DNA of 64,000 nt from CBDEGR01 sp965237895 (GTDB lineage Bacteria > Acidobacteriota > Terriglobia > UBA7540 > JAPUME01), in the NCBI GenBank assembly GCA_965237895.1, contig CBDEGR010000002.1:310001-374000 (forward strand), in the 5' to 3' direction. The notes below the pieces were generated by a model. That model did not search any database. It saw only the letters and a program-made list of their open reading frames with translations, and was not told the DNA's origin. Shown here piece by piece: positions 25,839 to 34,280 of the stretch. The position numbers and the translations under genes are program-made. The stretch's first letter is position 1. Every line of letters starts with the position of its first letter.

Positions 25839-27137
25839 ATGGCCGGCATGGTTTCTATTCCAGAATCCGCCTGGCGGGTGTCACGCCGGGAATTCTTTGA
25901 ACGCCTGGGGGGCGCATCCGCCGCGCTGGCGGCGTTCCCTCCCGCCGCCGCCGTTCCCTCCGCCTCCCCAGACGAGCCGTTCTGGCATCAGGTCAAGGCA
26001 CAGTTCATCCTCCGCGACGGGCTGATTCTGATGAATGCGGCCAACCTCTGCCCTTCGTCCCTTTCGGTCATGGAGACGGTCTTCGGCTATCTGCGCGATG
26101 AGGACCGCGATGCCTCGTTCCAGAACCGGGAAAAATTTGGAGAGTTGAGGGAGATCTCCCGCCTGAAACTAGCCCGATTGATGGGCGCCTCCCCGGATGA
26201 GATCGCCCTGATACGCAACACCACGGAGGGGAACAACGTCGCCGTTCATGCGTTGGACTTGAAGCGGGGTGACGAAGTGCTGCTGTGGGACCAGAACCAT
26301 CCGACCAATAACATCGCTTGGCGCGTCCGCGCCGCGCGGGACGGCTTCGCGGTACGGACGGTGAGCCTGCGTTGGCCGCCCGAGAGTACCGAGGAGATTT
26401 TGGAGGCGTTCGGGAAGAGCTTCACTCCGCGTACAAAAATCCTCTCTTTCTCCGATGTCTCAAACGTCAGCGGCACGGCGCTGCCCGCCTCCCAGCTCTG
26501 CCACATGGCGCACGCCCACGGCGCCGTGGTCCACATCGACGGCGCGCAAACCTTTGGAGCCCAGAGCTTGAACCTTCATGAAATCGGCTGCGACTCTTAC
26601 GCCGGCAGTGCCCATAAATGGTTCTTGGGACCGAAAGAGGCCGGCCTGCTCTACGTGCGCAAAGATCAGATGGAGCGCTATGGGCCGTTGGTGGTCGGCT
26701 CCGGGTGGGGTGATGATGTAAAACCGGAACCGCGCGGCGCGCGGAAGTTTGAAACCCTTGGCCAGAGAAACGACGGAACGCTGGCAGCGGTGGGAAAGGC
26801 CTGCGACTTTCTCAACAACCTGGGCATGGAGACCGTCGAGGCGCGTACGCGCCGGCTTGCCCGTGCGCTCAAAGAGGGCCTTGCAAAAATTCCCGGCACT
26901 AGAGTCTACACTTCCCCGGACCCGGTTCTCAGTCTGGGAGTCGTGGTGTTCAATCTGGGCCGCGCAGTCGACCACCAGCGCGCGTACCGAGAACTCTACC
27001 AGCGCTTTGGGGTGGGCGCCGCCTTCCATCCGGGAGAGGAACCGCATCTGCGCCTCTGCCCGCACATCTATAACACGATGGAAGAGGTCGAAAAGGTATT
27101 GAAGGCCTTACGGGAGGTATCCGCGCGGAACGCCTAA
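25839..27137 (+). CDS. class V aminotransferase, Tat-type signal, isopenicillin N epimerase-like
   Basis: A pyridoxal-phosphate enzyme of fold type I. The N-terminus has a twin-arginine pattern (VSRREFFERLGGASAALAAF), suggesting export. The catalytic domain shows IRNTTEGNNVAVHAL, the Asp of the PLP pocket in GAVVHIDGAQTFG and the PLP lysine in YAGSAHKWFLGPKEAGLLYV. At 432 residues it is complete; GAGGAGG sits just before the ATG. Relatives are annotated as isopenicillin N epimerase or cysteine desulfurase-like, but true substrates are mostly unknown. Confidence 0.85.
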   Translation: MAGMVSIPESAWRVSRREFFERLGGASAALAAFPPAAAVPSASPDEPFWHQVKAQFILRDGLILMNAANLCPSSLSVMETVFGYLRDEDRDASFQNREKFGELREISRLKLARLMGASPDEIALIRNTTEGNNVAVHALDLKRGDEVLLWDQNHPTNNIAWRVRAARDGFAVRTVSLRWPPESTEEILEAFGKSFTPRTKILSFSDVSNVSGTALPASQLCHMAHAHGAVVHIDGAQTFGAQSLNLHEIGCDSYAGSAHKWFLGPKEAGLLYVRKDQMERYGPLVVGSGWGDDVKPEPRGARKFETLGQRNDGTLAAVGKACDFLNNLGMETVEARTRRLARALKEGLAKIPGTRVYTSPDPVLSLGVVVFNLGRAVDHQRAYRELYQRFGVGAAFHPGEEPHLRLCPHIYNTMEEVEKVLKALREVSARNA

Positions 27138-27152
27138 GGCGTCGCCGGCAGG

Positions 27153-27488
27153 CTAGCCTGCGTGACGGGCCATCGGGCGAATGGCAAAGAAGTTGTTCCG
27201 GCAACGTTCGCAGCGGTAAGCCCGAAATCCGAAGATCAGCGTAAGGGCGCGCAGGAAAGTGCTCTCGGTAACTTTCCGGCGAGGGATGCGGTGCAGAACC
27301 AGCGTGCCGCAACGTTTACAACTTGCGTAGAGCATGGTCCGTAGATCGAAAGCCCAACGATGGAAACGTCGCCGACAATCGCGACAGCGGTAGGGATAGA
27401 ATTGAATCAGGCTACGAACATAGTCCCCGGGTCCCCTCAGCAGGGAAGGACGGATGTTCGCGCCCTTACACTGCGGACAAAGAAACAT
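27153..27488 (-). CDS. small zinc-ribbon protein with four CxxC pairs
   Basis: A 111-residue basic protein with CPQC, CRDC, CKRC and CERC spaced as two treble-clef or zinc-ribbon units (about residues 4-40 and 57-98). Each half has an RCRR/RCRN element followed by aromatic residues (RRRFHRWAF and RNNFFAI), so the protein looks like an internal duplication of one zinc finger. It is convergent with the aminotransferase gene. DNA- or RNA-binding is plausible but not shown. Confidence 0.65.
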   Translation of the reverse strand: MFLCPQCKGANIRPSLLRGPGDYVRSLIQFYPYRCRDCRRRFHRWAFDLRTMLYASCKRCGTLVLHRIPRRKVTESTFLRALTLIFGFRAYRCERCRNNFFAIRPMARHAG

Positions 27489-27933
27489 CTCGGGCGCATC
27501 TTACTGCAAATTTTTGCCCCACCAAAATAAAATTTTCATTAATTCAATAAAATTAGCAGCCCTCAACTCCACGACCCTTCCCTCCCCGGCCTCTCCTTCC
27601 TCACCCACATATTGTTGATTCGCTCGTGGAACACCGTGCGGGGACCCGTCTGCCCCCACCCACGCCTTCAAACCGCTTGCCTGCCTTGGTCCCTATCTCA
27701 GTCAATCTACCCCCAGCCGGAGCCCCCAAGAGCTAATCAGCTTAGGCCTCAGGAGGGTCTCCCCATAGGCCCCTGCCTACTATATAACGTGTATTAAATC
27801 AATAAGTTAAAAGTGGTTATGGAGGCTGGGAGGGGTGAGCTGCGCGAAATCCCCCCATCTGGAACTATTGTCTTTCGTGGACAAGTGGTGTACCTTGAGG
27901 CAGTTAAGCGGACCTGCAGGGGGCAGCAAGCAG
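27489..27933. other. intergenic region upstream of aroDE
   Basis: About 445 bases between the zinc-ribbon gene (leftward) and aroDE (rightward), so it should contain both promoters. The first 70 bases are very AT-rich (AAAATTTTCATTAATTC). A TATATAA element lies near 27781. No recognisable protein or RNA gene was found. Confidence 0.4.
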
Positions 27934-29454
27934 GTGGGTAAATCTTCCGAACCGAGAATTTTTGTTACCGTGGGGGAGCGGACGCTCCAGCAAATTGAGC
28001 AGATGGTAAGCTCCTTCAACAGCTCCCTGGGCCTGGAACTCCGCCTCGACTATCTGGAAAACACCCAGAATCTGGATAAAAACCTTCGCGAACTTCTCAG
28101 CCGTCTTCGCTTTCCCCGCTTCGTGGCTACCTGTCGCCGAGCGGCGGCGGGGGGCAAATTTACGGGAACGGTCGACGAGCAGTTCGCCGTGCTGGAAGCC
28201 GCGGTACGCGCCGGCTGCCAACTGGTGGACATCGAGGTGGAATCCCTTAAAAATAAGGATGAAATAGAGCTTCAGCGGCTCTTTAAGCCCGCCCAGTTGA
28301 TCCTCTCCTATCATAGTTCCAAGAAGCGCGAACGGCTTGAGCCGGTCTATCGCCGTCTGGTGCGGAGCGGAGCCGCGGTGGTCAAGATCGCATCTCTGGC
28401 GCATGAACTTCGGGATAACCTTAAAATTTTCAATCTCTTGAAATCCCACCGGCGGCGGCGCCCCCGGCTGGTGGCGCTGGCCATGGGACCTACCGGCATC
28501 CCCTCGCGCATCTTAGGTTTGCAGCGCGGCAGCTATCTGACCTACGCTTCGCCGGATTCGGTCCGCAGCGTAACCTCCGGGCAGGTTCCGGCCGAATTGA
28601 TGCGGTCCTCCTACCGGGTCGAGCACCTGAACGGTAAGACGATGCTGTACGGCATCGTGGGAACACACGCCTCAAGTTCGCTTTCACCGGCCATGCAGAA
28701 CGCTGCGCTCCACGCCAAGCGCATCAACGCCGTCTATCTGCCCTGTGAAGTCAGGGAACTTGCGGACTTCATCGCCACGGCCAAAAAACTTGGATTTGTC
28801 GGCTTCAGCGTTACCATGCCCTTTAAGAAGGAGATTCTGAAATACCTGGATTGGGTGGACCCGCTGGCGGAGCGAATCAAAGCCGTGAACACGGTCGCCG
28901 TCCGCGGCGGCAAGTGGCTCGGCTGGAATACGGACACCGCGGCCGTAGTGGAAGTGCTCACCAAACGGATTCGCCTGCCCGGCAGCCGTGTCCTGGTTCT
29001 GGGAGCCGGCGGGGCGGCACGCGCGGCCGCCTACACTCTACAGGCCGAGGGAGCCAAGGTGTTCATCTCCGCTCGGCGGCCCGCCGCAGCCGCCCGCTTG
29101 GCACGCGGCATCCGCGGTCAAGCCTTCCCGTGGGGAAGTACAGACACTCTGGAGGTCGATTCGGTCATCAACGCCACTCCGGTGGGCATGCCGCCTCTGG
29201 ATCATGTCTCACCGGTCGACTTGAGCCGGCTGCGCACGCGCGTGGTCTTCGATATGGTGTATCATCCCACAGAGACGGCGGAAACCCGATTGGTGACACT
29301 GGCTCGGCGCAAGGGTCTGGTCACGATCTCCGGGCTTGAAATGTTAGTCGCGCAAGGGGCGCGCCAGTTTGAGATTTGGACCGATCAGCCCGCCCCGAGG
29401 GCGCTGATGGAGCAAGCCGCAAGGCAGCATTTTATCCACCCCAATTCCGCCTGA
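27934..29454 (+). CDS. aroDE: bifunctional 3-dehydroquinate dehydratase / shikimate dehydrogenase
   Basis: Carries two consecutive steps of the shikimate pathway on one chain. The type I dehydratase half (about residues 10-230) includes LGLELRLDYLENT, VDIEVESLKN with a conserved Glu, SYHSSKK with the catalytic His and VVKIASLAHEL with the Schiff-base Lys. The shikimate dehydrogenase half (about 240-505) has LYGIVGTHASSSLSPAMQNAA, the Lys of SVTMPFKKEIL, AVNTVAVRGGKWLGWNTD and the NADP loop VLGAGGAARAA. I prefer the GTG at 27934, with AGGGGG about ten bases upstream; a GTG at 27835 would add 33 residues without homology. The fusion is known in plants and some bacteria. Confidence 0.92.
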   Translation: MGKSSEPRIFVTVGERTLQQIEQMVSSFNSSLGLELRLDYLENTQNLDKNLRELLSRLRFPRFVATCRRAAAGGKFTGTVDEQFAVLEAAVRAGCQLVDIEVESLKNKDEIELQRLFKPAQLILSYHSSKKRERLEPVYRRLVRSGAAVVKIASLAHELRDNLKIFNLLKSHRRRRPRLVALAMGPTGIPSRILGLQRGSYLTYASPDSVRSVTSGQVPAELMRSSYRVEHLNGKTMLYGIVGTHASSSLSPAMQNAALHAKRINAVYLPCEVRELADFIATAKKLGFVGFSVTMPFKKEILKYLDWVDPLAERIKAVNTVAVRGGKWLGWNTDTAAVVEVLTKRIRLPGSRVLVLGAGGAARAAAYTLQAEGAKVFISARRPAAAARLARGIRGQAFPWGSTDTLEVDSVINATPVGMPPLDHVSPVDLSRLRTRVVFDMVYHPTETAETRLVTLARRKGLVTISGLEMLVAQGARQFEIWTDQPAPRALMEQAARQHFIHPNSA

Positions 29455-29480
29455 GTTTTCGGCAGACCGCCCACGAACTG

Positions 29481-29523
29481 GACCCCGGGTCGGCCGGCCC
29501 GGGGTCAGCGGAAATGTTTCCGC
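29481..29523 (+). promoter_or_regulatory. two consecutive perfect hairpins between aroDE and trpE
   Basis: GACCCCGGG and CCCGGGGTC form a perfect 9-bp stem with an 8-base loop (29481-29506). One base later GCGGAAA and TTTCCGC form a perfect 7-bp palindrome (29508-29523). The first could terminate aroDE; the second is a dyad well placed to be an operator or attenuator for trpEG, whose ATG is about 80 bases downstream. There is no T tract. Confidence 0.5.
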
Positions 29524-29605
29524 CATGAGTCTGGGTCCCACGCGGCGCCCTGCGAAACTTTAATAATTGACCTTCGGGACAAGTCACCCTCGGTTTTAAA
29601 TTCTT

Positions 29606-31093
29606 ATGAACGATCTCACACCCTCCTTCACCGAATTTCAGCGCTTGGCAAAGCAGGGAAACCTGGTTCCGGTCTTCAAGTCCGTCGTTGCCGACGAGCT
29701 GACGCCAGTTTCCGCGTTCCGCCGCCTGGCCCAGGGGCGAGCGTACAGTTGTCTGCTGGAAAGCGTCGAAGGGGGAGAAAAACTGGGCCGGTACACCTAT
29801 CTGGGGATCGACCCCTTCATGTTGATGAGGTGCCAAGGCGAACGAATCCGGGTCCAAAGAGGTCGGCAAACGGAAGATATCAAAGGGAATATCTTCGACG
29901 TGCTGCGGGAGTTGGCCCGTCCCTATACGCCGGTCGCGGTTCGGGGCCTGCCTCCTTTCTCGGCCGGCGCGGTCGGGTATCTCGCCTACGATACGGTCCG
30001 CCGGCTTGAAACGCTGCCCGAAGAGGCCGTGGATGATCTCTCGCTCGACGACGCCCGCCTGATGTACTTTACCGACCTGATTGCGCTCGACCACGTACGG
30101 CATCGAGTTCTGATCATCTCGAACGTAGCGACCGAAGAGGGGAAGGGTTCGCTGGCGGCCATGTATCGGGCCGCCGTGAAGCGGATCGAAAAGATCGAGC
30201 GAATCCTGCGGCAACCACCGGTACGCGCCGCGCTCCGCCGAGGTCCCAAGAGGGGGAACTTTTCCCTCCGCGCCAACATGACGCCGGAGAGGTTCAAGCA
30301 GATTGTCGAAACATCCAAAGAGTACATCCGCGCCGGAGACGTCTACCAGGTCGTGATGTCGCAACGGCTGAGCACGCCGCTCCGCGTGCCGCCCTTCGAC
30401 ATCTATCGCGCCCTGCGTGCCGTCAACCCGTCTCCTTATATGTACTATCTCCAAATGAACGACCTGCAAGTGGTCGGCTCTTCGCCTGAGATGCTGGTGA
30501 AGGTCACAGGCCGTCAGGTAGATTATCGTCCCATCGCCGGGACCCGCCCACGAGGAACGACGGAAGAAGAAGACCGGCGGCTGGAGGCGGAATTGAAGGC
30601 CGACGCGAAAGAATGCGCCGAGCACATCATGCTGGTCGACCTGGGGCGGAACGACGTGGGACGGGTCTCGGAGTTTGGGAGCGTCCGGCCGCGCGATATC
30701 ATGATCGTCGAGCGCTACTCGCACGTCATGCACTTGGTCTCTTGGATTCAAGGCCGGCTGCGGCCGGATGCGGACAGCTACGCAGCCTTGGCCGCCTGCT
30801 TTCCCGCCGGAACGCTCTCCGGAGCGCCGAAGATCCGCGCCATGGAAATTATCGACGAACTGGAACCGACGCGGCGCGGCCTCTACGGCGGTGCCGTGCT
30901 CTATGCGGATTTCTCCGGCAATCTCAACTCCTGCATCATCATTCGAACGCTCCTTATTAAGGACGGCCAGGCGCACCTGCAAGCCGGCGCGGGCATCGTG
31001 GCCGACTCGGTTCCGGAACGCGAACATCAGGAGTGCCGCCACAAGGCGCAGGCCGTCCTGAACGCGATTGAGCTGGCCGAGAAGGGCTTGTAG
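29606..31093 (+). CDS. trpE: anthranilate synthase component I
   Basis: Makes anthranilate from chorismate with ammonia from TrpG. The 495-residue protein has the tryptophan feedback element LLES near residue 48, and catalytic motifs IAGTRPRGTTEEED, HIMLVDLGRNDVGRVSEFG and FPAGTLSGAPKIRAMEIIDE. The full complement of residues argues for anthranilate rather than aminodeoxychorismate synthase, and trpG follows three bases later. Transcription is probably governed by the dyads upstream. Confidence 0.95.
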   Translation: MNDLTPSFTEFQRLAKQGNLVPVFKSVVADELTPVSAFRRLAQGRAYSCLLESVEGGEKLGRYTYLGIDPFMLMRCQGERIRVQRGRQTEDIKGNIFDVLRELARPYTPVAVRGLPPFSAGAVGYLAYDTVRRLETLPEEAVDDLSLDDARLMYFTDLIALDHVRHRVLIISNVATEEGKGSLAAMYRAAVKRIEKIERILRQPPVRAALRRGPKRGNFSLRANMTPERFKQIVETSKEYIRAGDVYQVVMSQRLSTPLRVPPFDIYRALRAVNPSPYMYYLQMNDLQVVGSSPEMLVKVTGRQVDYRPIAGTRPRGTTEEEDRRLEAELKADAKECAEHIMLVDLGRNDVGRVSEFGSVRPRDIMIVERYSHVMHLVSWIQGRLRPDADSYAALAACFPAGTLSGAPKIRAMEIIDELEPTRRGLYGGAVLYADFSGNLNSCIIIRTLLIKDGQAHLQAGAGIVADSVPEREHQECRHKAQAVLNAIELAEKGL

Positions 31094-31096
31094 CCC

Positions 31097-31672
31097 ATGC
31101 TCCTGGTCATCGACAACTACGATTCGTTCACCTACAACTTGGTCCAATACCTGGGCGAGTTGGGCGCGGAGCTCGAGGTGCGCCGCAACGATCAGATCAC
31201 CCTGGAAGAGATCGCCTCGCTCCGGCCCGAGCGCATCGTCATCTCGCCGGGGCCGAAGACGCCGTCGGAGGCGGGCATCTGCCTGGAGTTGATCCGCGAA
31301 TTCACCGGCCGTCTGCCGATTTTCGGCGTCTGCCTGGGCCACCAGTGCCTCGGGCAGGCCTTCGGCGGCAAGGTGGGGCTTGCACCGAAAATCATGCACG
31401 GCAAGACCAGCCAAATTTCCCACGATGGCAGGACCATTTTTCAGGGTCTCTCCGACCCGTTCACCGCCACGCGTTACCATTCCCTGATCGTCGAGTCTGA
31501 CACTCTGCCCGACTGCCTGGAGGTCTCCGCCACCTGCCCGGACCCTTGCGGCAGCAACCTTATTATGGGCCTTCGTCACAAGCGTCATCCGGTCGAAGGC
31601 GTCCAGTTCCACCCTGAATCCATCCTCACAGATACGGGCAAGCAGATGCTTTCGAATTTCTTGAAGCTCTAA
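31097..31672 (+). CDS. trpG: anthranilate synthase component II (glutamine amidotransferase)
   Basis: Hydrolyses glutamine and channels ammonia to TrpE. The 191-residue class I amidotransferase begins MLLVIDNYDSFTYNLVQYL and has the nucleophile Cys in FGVCLGHQCLGQ and the His-Glu pair in VEGVQFHPESI. The protein may also serve 4-amino-4-deoxychorismate synthesis, as in bacteria with a single amphibolic subunit. It lies three bases after trpE; trpD is not linked on this strand. Confidence 0.95.
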   Translation: MLLVIDNYDSFTYNLVQYLGELGAELEVRRNDQITLEEIASLRPERIVISPGPKTPSEAGICLELIREFTGRLPIFGVCLGHQCLGQAFGGKVGLAPKIMHGKTSQISHDGRTIFQGLSDPFTATRYHSLIVESDTLPDCLEVSATCPDPCGSNLIMGLRHKRHPVEGVQFHPESILTDTGKQMLSNFLKL

Positions 31673-31756
31673 GGAAGCGACACCACACGCCACTTTCGCC
31701 AGTCACCTTCGCCTGCCACCTCCGCCCCGCCACCTTCGATTGCGCGCTCCCCTTCC

Positions 31757-31798
31757 CTGAGTAGAGTTCTCTGAGTATAGTTTCCTGGGTATAGTTAA
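31757..31798 (+). repeat. three 14-bp direct repeats upstream of the S41 protease gene
   Basis: Three adjacent imperfect units (CTGAGTAGAGTTCT, CTGAGTATAGTTTC, CTGGGTATAGTTAA) end 16 bases before the protease start codon. The units contain GTATAGT, resembling a -10 element, so copy number could affect promoter strength. Confidence 0.6.
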
Positions 31799-31814
31799 AG
31801 TTGAGGAATCACCC

Positions 31815-33416
31815 TTGTCACCACCTTACGTCAAAATCGGCGCCGCTCGCGCCTGCTCTTTTCTTTACCGGCCTGTTCTTTTCCGCTTTGTTCTATTTTG
31901 CCCCGTTCTTTTTTGTCTTATTCTCTTAGGCTTGGTCGGGCCCTGCTGGGGTCAAAGTCCACAGGACGCGCCCTCCGGGCAGGACGCCGACTCTCGGGCA
32001 AGCTTAGAAACATTCAGCCGCGTCTATCAAGTTGTGGAAGCCCACTATGCCGACCCCGTTGATCCCGACACGGCGATTCTGGACGGCGCGGTCCGCGGCA
32101 TGCTCTCGGCACTCGACCCCTTTTCCGCTTTTTTTGACCCAGAACAGTTCCGCCAACTTCAGGAGCAGCAGAGAGGCCGGGTCCGAGGGTTCGGGTCGAT
32201 TCTTTATGTCCAGTCCGGCAAGCTGGTCGTCTTGCAGACGCTGGCAGGCTCGCCCTCGCGCGGAGCCGGGCTGGGACCGGGGGATGAAATCGTCGAGATC
32301 AATGGTCGGCGCGTGGCGAACCTGCCTCTGCCGGACCTGGTCCAACTGCTGCGCGGCGCCCGGGACGCGCGGGTTGCGCTTGAGGTCGTGCCCTCGGGCC
32401 AAATCCTAGCCTCCGAGTTCATTCTCTACCCGGCAGAAGTCCTCCCGCCGTCTGTGGACAGCGCCTTCTTGTTGGAGCCAGGGGTAGCCTACGTTCGCGT
32501 GAAAAATTTCGACATCCGTACCCCGGAGCAGTTGCGCGCCAAACTCCACGACCTCGGCTCCGCCTCGCTCAAGGGCTTGGTCCTCGACCTTCGAGGCAAT
32601 CGCGGCGGAGTGCTGGAGGCGGGCGTCGAGGTCGCCTCCCTGTTTCTGACCGCAGGGGAAACCATCGTCCGCCTGCGGGGCCGAATTCTCGAGGAGCAAA
32701 CTTTTTCGGCCCCGGTTCCGAATCCGAGTTCCGATATTCCACTCGCGATTCTCATAGACCGCCAAACGGCCAGCGCGGCGGAGATCGTCGCCGGAGCGCT
32801 CCAGGACCACGACCGCGCCGTTCTGGTCGGCCAACCGAGTTTCGGAAAGGCCACCGTGCAGTCCGTCCTGCCGCTGAGTGACGGCATGGGTATCGCCCTG
32901 ACCACGGCGGAATACTTAACACCCGTGGGCCGGTCCATCCAGCGATCGTTCCCGACCTATCCGATAAAGAGAGCTGCGGAAAAGATTTTCCGCAGCGACC
33001 GCGGGCGGCCGCTGACGGGTCAAGGTGAACCCGGCGGCGGCATACAGCCCGACGTCCCGGCGGCGGCGCCGCGGCTCGACCCGTGGACCCGTTTTCTCGA
33101 TCAGAGTACCGCGTTCGTCAACTTCGCCCAACACTACCTGCAGAACTGGGACGTTGGCGGGGAAGATTTCGAAATACCAACCGAGGTACTGGAACGCTTT
33201 CATGCTTTCCTGCTGGGTGTGGGAATAAAGATTCCCCTCGGCTCCTGGGAAACAAATCAAGCCTACATGAAAATGAGAATCAAAAGTGAGCTGTTCAATT
33301 TTACCTTGGGCCTCGAAAAAGGGGACGAAGTTCTGGTACGCGCCGACCCGGTGGTCCGCAAAGCCCAAGAGCTGCTGCCCAAAGTCGGTGAAATCCTGCG
33401 CGCCCCCTCGCCCTGA
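31815..33416 (+). CDS. S41-family C-terminal processing peptidase
   Basis: A periplasmic or membrane-anchored serine protease with a Ser-Lys dyad. The N-terminus is a long, Phe/Leu-rich signal segment ending GPCWGQS. A PDZ domain spans about residues 115-190 (GLGPGDEIVEINGRRVANL), followed by the protease core with GLVLDLRGNRGG, TASAAEIVAGAL carrying the nucleophilic Ser and GKATVQSVLPL with the general-base Lys. At 533 residues it has an extra C-terminal helical region compared with minimal CtpA proteins. The start is TTG after GAGG, downstream of the 14-bp repeats. Confidence 0.88.
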   Translation: MSPPYVKIGAARACSFLYRPVLFRFVLFCPVLFCLILLGLVGPCWGQSPQDAPSGQDADSRASLETFSRVYQVVEAHYADPVDPDTAILDGAVRGMLSALDPFSAFFDPEQFRQLQEQQRGRVRGFGSILYVQSGKLVVLQTLAGSPSRGAGLGPGDEIVEINGRRVANLPLPDLVQLLRGARDARVALEVVPSGQILASEFILYPAEVLPPSVDSAFLLEPGVAYVRVKNFDIRTPEQLRAKLHDLGSASLKGLVLDLRGNRGGVLEAGVEVASLFLTAGETIVRLRGRILEEQTFSAPVPNPSSDIPLAILIDRQTASAAEIVAGALQDHDRAVLVGQPSFGKATVQSVLPLSDGMGIALTTAEYLTPVGRSIQRSFPTYPIKRAAEKIFRSDRGRPLTGQGEPGGGIQPDVPAAAPRLDPWTRFLDQSTAFVNFAQHYLQNWDVGGEDFEIPTEVLERFHAFLLGVGIKIPLGSWETNQAYMKMRIKSELFNFTLGLEKGDEVLVRADPVVRKAQELLPKVGEILRAPSP

Positions 33417-33479
33417 TTCGGTATATTAAAAAATTCGGGATTTTGAAAGAGTCGGCAATTAAAATTTAAAGAGAAAAAA

Positions 33480-34168
33480 ATGGAACCCTTAGCTCTTGAA
33501 GTTTTGCATCAACTCCGGAAAATCAACGCCCCGACCGTGGCCAACGCCGTGGAAACCTTCAACGTACGGCCTCGGAATGAAGGTTTTATGGACTCGGGCA
33601 TTCGCTGCCTGTTTCCCGAGATGGGCGTCATGGTAGGCTACGCGGTGACGGTGAAGATTCGCGCCGCCGAAAAACCCGCCGCAGGCAAAGCGCTTGCTTC
33701 CAGTACGCACTGGGAAAATATCTTTAAAATCTCCGCGCCGCGCGTTGTTATTGTCCAGGATTTAGACGACCCGCCGGCGGTGGGTTCCTTCTGGGGCGAG
33801 ATGAACGGAAACATCCACCGCGCGCTGGGATGCATGGGAGTGGTGGCCGACGGCGGCGTGCGTGACCTGGACGAGGTCCGCACACTGGGCTTTCACTTCT
33901 TCGCTCGCGCACCGATCGTCTCCCACGCCTATATTCACATCGTCGAATCCGGCACGCCGATTACAGTAGGCGGCGTCGAGATCTCGCCCGGCGACCTGAT
34001 CCACGCCGACCAGCACGGCGTGCAGACCGTCCCGCTCGATATCGCCGCAAAAATCCCGAAGGGGTGAAGAAGATCGAGGACATGGAACGGCCCATTATCG
34101 ATTGTTGCCAAGCGAAAAAGTTTTCAGTGGAAGAATTGAAGAAGGTTTGGGCATCAAAAATAGGGTAA
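33480..34168 (+). pseudogene. RraA-like/dimethylmenaquinone methyltransferase family protein, 3' frameshift
   Basis: The first 195 residues are a good RraA-fold protein (family of RNase E inhibitor-like proteins and HMG aldolases) with GVVADGGVRDLDEVRTLGF and HADQHGVQTVP. The frame stops at TGA 34065, but one base shifted the sequence continues as a natural C-terminus (KKIEDMERPIIDCC, FSVEELKKVW) to TAA at 34166-34168. A single-base loss in CCCGAAGGGG near 34055 explains this. The truncated form lacks about 35 C-terminal residues and may or may not be active; a sequencing error is also possible. Confidence 0.65.
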
Positions 34169-34280
34169 GTGTGCCCTGAGGAAAGGCGAAGCAGTTAGCG
34201 CAGAACTCGTAGTGTGTTTCTGCGGCCTTTCGCAAAAAACCGCGGTACTTGAAAATCGAGTTCCGCGCTACCCGTTTCCG

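Noticed and set aside
29432..31693. 753-residue minus-strand frame opposite trpE and trpG
   Set aside because: Both trp genes on the plus strand are full length with all catalytic motifs. The reverse frame has no recognisable domain.
34065..34067. Selenocysteine at the TGA ending the RraA-like frame
   Set aside because: The downstream homologous sequence is in a different frame, so this is a frameshift stop rather than a recoded codon.
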